The notes under the pieces are model-generated. The model had not been told where the DNA came from. It made no database searches and worked only from the letters and a program-made list of their open reading frames with translations. Position numbers and translations under genes: made by a program. This document shows, piece after piece, positions 55,231-64,000 of a stretch of 64,000 bases of DNA. Every line of letters starts with the position of its first letter. Positions within the stretch are counted from its first letter, which is position 1. Origin of the DNA: Nannochloropsis salina CCMP1776 (lineage: Eukaryota > Sar > Eustigmatophyceae > Eustigmatales > Monodopsidaceae); the NCBI GenBank assembly GCA_004565275.1, contig SDOX01000019.1, forward strand, positions 988,340 through 1,052,339, written 5' to 3'.

Positions 55231-56121
55231 CTATGTAGGCTTGTAGTGGTTTTCATCCAAAGTCGTGTACAGCCGTCCCTCCTGCGCTAAAAATTCCGTC
55301 GCCTGTTGAATTTGGTTCGCCGAAAGTTTCCCCGACAAAGCCCGCACGACCGTGGCCAGCTCTGCCCCATTGTCTCCCATACTGTACTCCATGAAGGCAT
55401 TGAGCACGGCTTCGTGCACGTCGTTCGTGCCTCCGTTCATCCCTCCCGGACCGGCCATCATCATCTTCCCACTCACGCCACCGTACCCGCCCATGCCCAT
55501 CCCCATTCCCAGGCCCATCCCACTACCCACGGCCGCCCCAGGCTTGAGCATGCGCCCTTTAGTGTTCTGACAGTGCACCCAGATGGCCTCGAGAAGATGG
55601 TGGGTGATTTCATTGCCGTCTTTCACCACCCGCATGTCATGCACACTCACGTGGCGCTTCCCTTGGTAGTCCCGGACCTGGCCAACCACACCCACGTAGG
55701 CCCCTTTTTGGCAATAACTTCGACGCTCTTGTGCATATTCACTCTCGTCCTGTTCCGAAAACACGTGGCAACTCAGAATGCCCGTGCCGTCGTCGATTTT
55801 ATAGGCCCGCATCACCGCGGTTTCTACAATGTCCAGGATTTGCCCTACGATTTTGACCTGGTGCAGGTCGCATCCATCCACTTTGAAGGTCGGGGCATCC
55901 GGCTCATCCTGTCCTGCATTTAAGACTTGATGGACGGTCAGAGGCAGCAAAGTTTTCTGCTCTTTACTCGGTTTTGCTGGCCCTCCTCCAGGCCCACCCC
56001 CTCCTGGCGACCCGAAGCCCATTCCTTGTCCTTGGTAATCACCAACTCCCGGCATAAAACCTCCGCCACCGCCTCCATATGTGTCTGCAGGTGCACCGTA
56101 CTCGAAGCCACCGTAAGACAT
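55231..56121 (-). CDS. RPA2: Replication protein A 32-kDa subunit
   Basis: One open exon encodes 296 residues. The N-terminus is glycine-rich with tyrosines and few serines (MSYGGFEYGAPADTYGGGG), the region that is phosphorylated after damage in animals and yeast. The OB fold spans about residues 60-185: LLPLTVHQVLNA, FKVDGCDLHQVKIVGQILDIVE, YKIDDGTGILSCHVF, GAYVGVVGQVRDYQGKRHVSVHDMRVV, and HLLEAIWVHCQ. A glycine/methionine-rich linker (GMGLGMGMGMGGYGG) leads to the winged helix at about 230-296 (HEAVLNAFMEYS ... LSANQIQQATEFLAQEGRLYTTLDENHYKPT), which binds UNG, RAD52 and XPA in other organisms. RPA32 is part of the trimeric single-strand DNA-binding complex. It is intronless and head-to-head with the DUF72 gene. 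Confidence 0.96.
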   Translation of the reverse strand: MSYGGFEYGAPADTYGGGGGGFMPGVGDYQGQGMGFGSPGGGGPGGGPAKPSKEQKTLLPLTVHQVLNAGQDEPDAPTFKVDGCDLHQVKIVGQILDIVETAVMRAYKIDDGTGILSCHVFSEQDESEYAQERRSYCQKGAYVGVVGQVRDYQGKRHVSVHDMRVVKDGNEITHHLLEAIWVHCQNTKGRMLKPGAAVGSGMGLGMGMGMGGYGGVSGKMMMAGPGGMNGGTNDVHEAVLNAFMEYSMGDNGAELATVVRALSGKLSANQIQQATEFLAQEGRLYTTLDENHYKPT

Positions 56122-56662
56122 GATTCAAAGCGTGGCCGTACACTCTGCAAGGAGGACAGATAGAAACGCAGAGGGCGCGTGGGTAAACGTTGAGGGAGAT
56201 AGATGAAGAAGACATGGCAAGCAGATCACGACATCAGAAGCACAAAGTGACGGTCCAACCATGCAAAGGTGAGACAATACACTGTTTGGTACACCGGAGG
56301 AAGGCGGGAAACATCTTTTTGCGGCCTCCCATGTCATGGTAAAGCATGCAGAAAACAGGCTATAAAAGAGCGCGAAGAAGGCCGAGGCCCTGAAGCATCT
56401 GTTGGCTTACTAAAGTGTTCGCGTCCATGAAAGTCTGCGGAAACAGTCGAGATGCAGGAGGGCCTCTTTACGCTGTCGTCGATGTCCTACATGGCACAGT
56501 TGTCGTATGTTTCGCTCCATCACGTGTGCGTGCCCTGCACTTTGTTCTCACATTGCTTGAAGCCAGCTTGTTAACCTCCCCCCTCGCCAAAGCGAACTGA
56601 ATTTTTGTTCCTGTGTCGATAGTGGCTAAGAGTCTAACATGTTATCCAAGACAGTTTTAGCC
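56122..56662. promoter_or_regulatory. Divergent promoter region between RPA32 and the DUF72 gene
   Basis: About 520-540 bp separate the two start codons. A TATAAAAG at 56361-56368 lies on the plus strand. The arrangement allows shared regulation, but no site repeated toward both genes is evident. Confidence 0.45.
56361..56368 (+). promoter_or_regulatory. TATA-box-like sequence
   Basis: TATAAAAG lies about 270-300 bp upstream of the DUF72 start codons and could direct its transcription. The same octamer occurs upstream of the 5-phosphatase gene at a comparable distance. Confidence 0.3.
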
Positions 56663-58539
56663 ATGACGACAAGTGGTGAGGTGGTACTCTCCTCTGCAGA
56701 CTCCCCCGGCCAGTTTTATCTGGGAACCGCGGGATATACGTATCCTCATTGGCGACGATGCTTTTATCCCCCCGGTGAGTTGGTCAGTATCGAAATGCGT
56801 TGTTGATTGTATTTGATCCTTCATATGCAAGTTGTACTTTGATTCAAAATTCCTTACACTTATATGTCGTGATGTCATTTGGGCCCTTTTGAACGTGCGG
56901 GAAACGAACAGGCCTTCCCCACGCCAAGGAGCTAAGATTTTACGCCCAAACGTTGAACACATGCGAGGTCAACACCACCTTCTACGGTAAGACTACAAAG
57001 GCATCCTAGATTTGTTGTATATTGAGTGTGTGGAGATAATTGATCAGAGTGCCCTTGGGAGCTGACTATGAGGGGGGAAAAGGGGAATAGAAGTACAGCC
57101 ATCCACGTCAACTAGCACTGGATAAAGTCTTTTGATCAGGCTCCCTCACATGCCACAAATGCGAAATGGCAACAAAAGTGAGTGGATGCACAAATGGACA
57201 ACTAAATGTGACCTTTTCGACGGTACCCTTCACGACAGGCATACCCAGCGAAGCCACAATGACGTCCTGGATCGAGCAAGTCCGGCCTGTCAATCCCAAT
57301 TTTCGCTTCGCGCTCAAAATGAAGAAGACGGTGACCCACGGTGGCGAAGCAAATATTGACAGCGAAATCAACGACGCAAAATCTAGCGTTCCCGCTGCAG
57401 CTAACCCGACGTCGCCCGCTGCTTCCGGGAGCCGTCTTAAGGAGCACTACTCCCATCCTCTCCACCCTGCCGCCCTTGCCCACGAACTACCACTCTTCTT
57501 CAAGCGTGCCTCCTCCTTGCCACCATCCATGCGCGGGCCCATTCTATTCCAATTCCCGCCTTCGTACACGTGTGAGTTGTCCTCCCTTCACCGGCTCGCA
57601 GATGCGCTGGACATGTACGTGTCCCGCCCGACCCCTACCTCTTCTCCCCAATGGCGCTGCGCCTTGGAATTCCGACATCCCTCCTGGTTCTGCCCGGCAG
57701 TCTTCTCCTTTCTCCACGTCCAAGAATGGGCGCTTGTCCTGCACGCGCTTCCAAAACAGCAGCAGCACGAGCAGGCGCTGGCGGCAGAGGTAGCGCGGCC
57801 CATAACCTCCTCTCACTTCGTATACCTGCGCCTGCACGGGCTGAAGGAGGAGCACGCTTGGGATTATACGCGGGAGGAACTTGATGAATACGTGCGGAAC
57901 ATCAAGAAATGGAGAGAAGGGGAGGGGGAGGGCGGGGTGGCGGGAGGGAGGGAAGAAGAGGAGGGGGGAGAGTTCACAGCCGGGAGGGACGTTTACGTAT
58001 ACTTTTTGAACGATGCGGAGGGAAGAGCCCCGGAAAATGCCTTATTAATGGGGCAGATGGTGGCGGAGGCGATAGGGCGGGGCGAGAAAGCGCCCCGCAA
58101 GCCAAGGGCGGGCGTGGCGATCACGAAATACTTCGGAAGTAGGACGAAAGAGGGAGCGGAAGGAGAAAGTAGAGAAGATGAGGCGCTGCAGCGGACCACG
58201 CTAGGGTCCCAAAGCGATAGACAAAAATTGGAGGGGAAGAAACGGGCAAGGCTAGAGGCCTGTGGGCGAGATTTTCAGGGAGAAGAGGGGAATGCCGGAG
58301 ATACAGGAGGGAAAAGCGAGGAGAGGAGAGGACGGGTGGGGAGGGAGGAGACTGTTGGAACACGCCCTGGTCCCCGAGACGTGCTGCGAAGTGCGTCATC
58401 TTCGGGGCTCGAGGAGGGCCCAGGTGGCAAGAAAGGGAAGGACGAGGGGGCCTCGGATGCGACCAGCAAGAACATGGGCCCAAGCACATCGGGGAAAGGC
58501 CCTGCCCGCATTACACAATTTTTCGGCCCAAAAAAATGA
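56663..58539 (+). CDS. DUF72 (YecE-like) protein with PCNA-binding-like C-terminal peptides
   Basis: Three exons (56663-56774, 56912-56986, 57239-58539; donors GTGAGT and GTAAGA, both phase 1) give 495 residues. An in-frame ATG at 56639 would add eight. The DUF72 barrel reads FYLGTAGYTYPHWRRCFYPPG, LPHAKELRFYAQTLNTCEVNTTFYG, IPSEATMTSWIEQV, FRFALKMKKTVTH, MRGPILFQFPPSY, CALEFRHPSWF, FVYLRLHG and VYVYFLNDAEGRAPENALLM. The family is of unknown function, with a TIM-barrel fold in bacterial members. After the barrel comes a disordered tail of about 150 residues with two related peptides: GVAITKYF (354-361) and, at the very end, PARITQFFGPKK (484-495). Both resemble the hydrophobic and double-aromatic part of PIP boxes, though the leading glutamine is missing. 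Acidic low-complexity sequence is inserted before VYVYF. The choice of the acceptor at 57238 restores the family block EVNTTFYGIPSEAT. Confidence 0.88.
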
Positions 58540-58788
58540 AAGCGCATCATTATTGAAACCCTGAACTCCTGTTCTTCCGGATCCTTACTCACCATGTCCC
58601 CTCATATCAAGATGCCGTTGTGCTTTTCTCTATATTTTCCTGTCTTTGCTCACGCCTGAAGGTGCTTTCCCCTCTGTCGTGCACACATCTCCACGCGCCA
58701 CCCCCCGTCCTATCAGCTTCGGGCCCTCCACAAGTAGCAAACAAGAGGGAGACTACTTCCTATTTCCACCGTCTTTTTCCCTCTTCCC
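58540..58788. other. Short convergent intergenic region
   Basis: About 250 bp separate the DUF72 and SNF2 stops. Nothing beyond shared 3' UTR sequence is evident. Confidence 0.5.
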
Positions 58789-63081
<4,293 letters not shown>

Positions 63082-63673
63082 AAGCGTGAATTGCCAAGAG
63101 TGACGTGTTGTTTCGTTTGGGTGGAATTTTTCCCGCCCGGGTAAGCGACCTCGTCATCCCCTCTCGGCGAAGCCTTAGTGTCCAAACCCGATAGACCGTA
63201 AATTGCTGCGAAGTCACGCCTACAGGGAAGGGTAAAACTGAAGCATTGGCCTTACAATACATATCCTGAGGTTTTGACTCAGAAATGGATAGATGGGGGT
63301 AAGTTGGATTGGCTTGGTGGTATTTTTTTGGCGTGAGCGGGCAGAACGGACTTTGTTTTTGCTGTTCCTTGGTACCTCTTCCTGTCTGATCCTGTCCCTC
63401 TTCTTCCGAGATTTCGCCTTGTTCAAAACTATTTTCTTCGTATTCATGTGCTGATATCATATCCCCTGACTGATGAGGATGTGGTCACTTTCGTGAGGTT
63501 GCGTGCATCCGCATGCTTTGAGAAATGTTCTCGATTGGCTTGTGCGCCTTGAAGTATCAAACTCATACCTGGCACTTAGCTGTCTTCCATGCACAGAGCA
63601 TTTAATCACTCTGTCCCATTTCTTCCATGAATCTAGTGTCTCTTAAAGCGTCAAGCCGTCTTTGCTTAAAACC
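63082..63673. promoter_or_regulatory. Divergent intergenic region
   Basis: About 590 bp lie between the SNF2 gene start (-) and the last gene (+). A 164-codon minus-strand frame (63460-62966) overlaps the SNF2 start in another frame and has no recognisable sequence; it could include a 5' UTR. Confidence 0.4.
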
Positions 63674-64000
63674 ATGGCGGACGCGGTGAACACCATTATC
63701 GACGCCGTGAAGGAAATGGTGCAAGATGTAGGGGAAAAAGTCGGTGCGGCAGTGAAGGATGCCCTCCATGTCCCGGACAATTTTGCGCCCATGGTGCAAA
63801 CCCTTAAAGAGCTTGTCACTTCAGGGCAGAAGGTAAATGCGCCGCATTTCTCCAGAACACGGGTCTTGGATTGCAATCCGGGAGCAAACACATTTCTTAC
63901 CAGATTCCCTATTCACCTCAAAATTTAGTTTGCTTCCGGGGAGGGGAGCACGGAAGAGTTAAATGGACTGTCCACAAAGCTCAGTTCGTTCTCCGCCATG
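63674..64000 (+). CDS. Unrecognised gene, 5' part (runs off the window)
   Basis: Exon 1 (63674-63832) starts MADAVNTIIDAVKEMVQDVGEKVGAAVKDAL and ends at a GTAAAT donor after codon 53. Exon 2 begins at 63929 after an AAATTTAG acceptor, in phase 0, and continues to the window end. The visible 77 residues are a helix with hydrophobic residues on one face and lysine/glutamate on the other, then HVPDNFAPMVQTLKELVTSG. This resembles amphipathic membrane-associating or LEA-like helices. No family can be named. If the exon 2 acceptor is wrong, the frame would end at 63928. Confidence 0.6.

Noticed and set aside
57140-57238. Alternative acceptor that would extend exon 3 of the DUF72 gene by 99 bases
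   Set aside because: It keeps the frame but inserts 33 residues into the conserved EVNTTFYGIPSEAT block, whereas the later acceptor joins it exactly.

Overview
This is nuclear DNA from a compact, GC-rich eukaryotic genome. Genes lie a few hundred bases apart on both strands, and coding exons are interrupted by short GT-AG introns of about 95-310 bp. Gene content (VPS13, RAD50, RPA32, Drs1-type helicase, LTO1, LSH-type SNF2 ATPase) is generally eukaryotic. Density, intron size, GC content and proline- or glutamate-rich low-complexity tails suggest a unicellular alga or other protist; a stramenopile alga of the Nannochloropsis type fits well. That placement is an inference from style, not from a marker gene.

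Layout. At 1-804 is the 3' part of an unrecognised conserved protein (+). At 1691-3026 is a two-RRM nucleolar-type protein (-). RAD50 (4058-8630, +) is followed by an NSE3/MAGE protein (9325-10557, +), so subunits of two SMC-type repair complexes sit side by side. An unrecognised basic protein (11267-12820, -) faces away from an inositol-polyphosphate 5-phosphatase (13718-15486, +) that appears to have a signal-peptide exon. Then come a SET-domain protein (15697-16518, -), an amino-acid/cation-chloride-type permease (17188-19638, -), a WD40-like proline-rich protein (20228-23948, +) and a GTPBP1-type translational GTPase (24509-26269, -).

The middle is dominated by VPS13 (27109-39075, -; 3,889 residues), followed by a small nuclear-type protein (39640-40237, +), a membrane-anchored sulfotransferase in nine exons (41559-44396, -) and a Drs1/DDX27 DEAD-box helicase (46197-49035, -). 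The right part holds a four-exon LTO1 homologue (49545-50653, +) that no single long reading frame reveals, an NAD(P)-dependent reductase of the DFR/CCR type (51199-52576, +), a PP2C phosphatase (53109-54620, +) and RPA32 (55231-56121, -). Divergent from RPA32 is a DUF72 protein (56663-58539, +) with two PCNA-binding-like peptides in its tail. An LSH/DDM1-type SNF2 remodeller in eight exons (58789-63081, -) and the first exons of an unrecognised gene (63674-end, +) complete the window.

Genome maintenance is over-represented: RAD50, NSE3, RPA32, the DUF72 protein and LSH/DDM1. Nothing shows they form an operon-like unit, but the RPA32/DUF72 head-to-head pair and the RAD50/NSE3 tandem are worth testing for co-expression. 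No tRNA, rRNA, CRISPR array, transposon or virus-derived element was recognised. Exon boundaries were placed by hand from splice consensus, reading-frame phase and family continuity. Start codons are the least certain part of most models.
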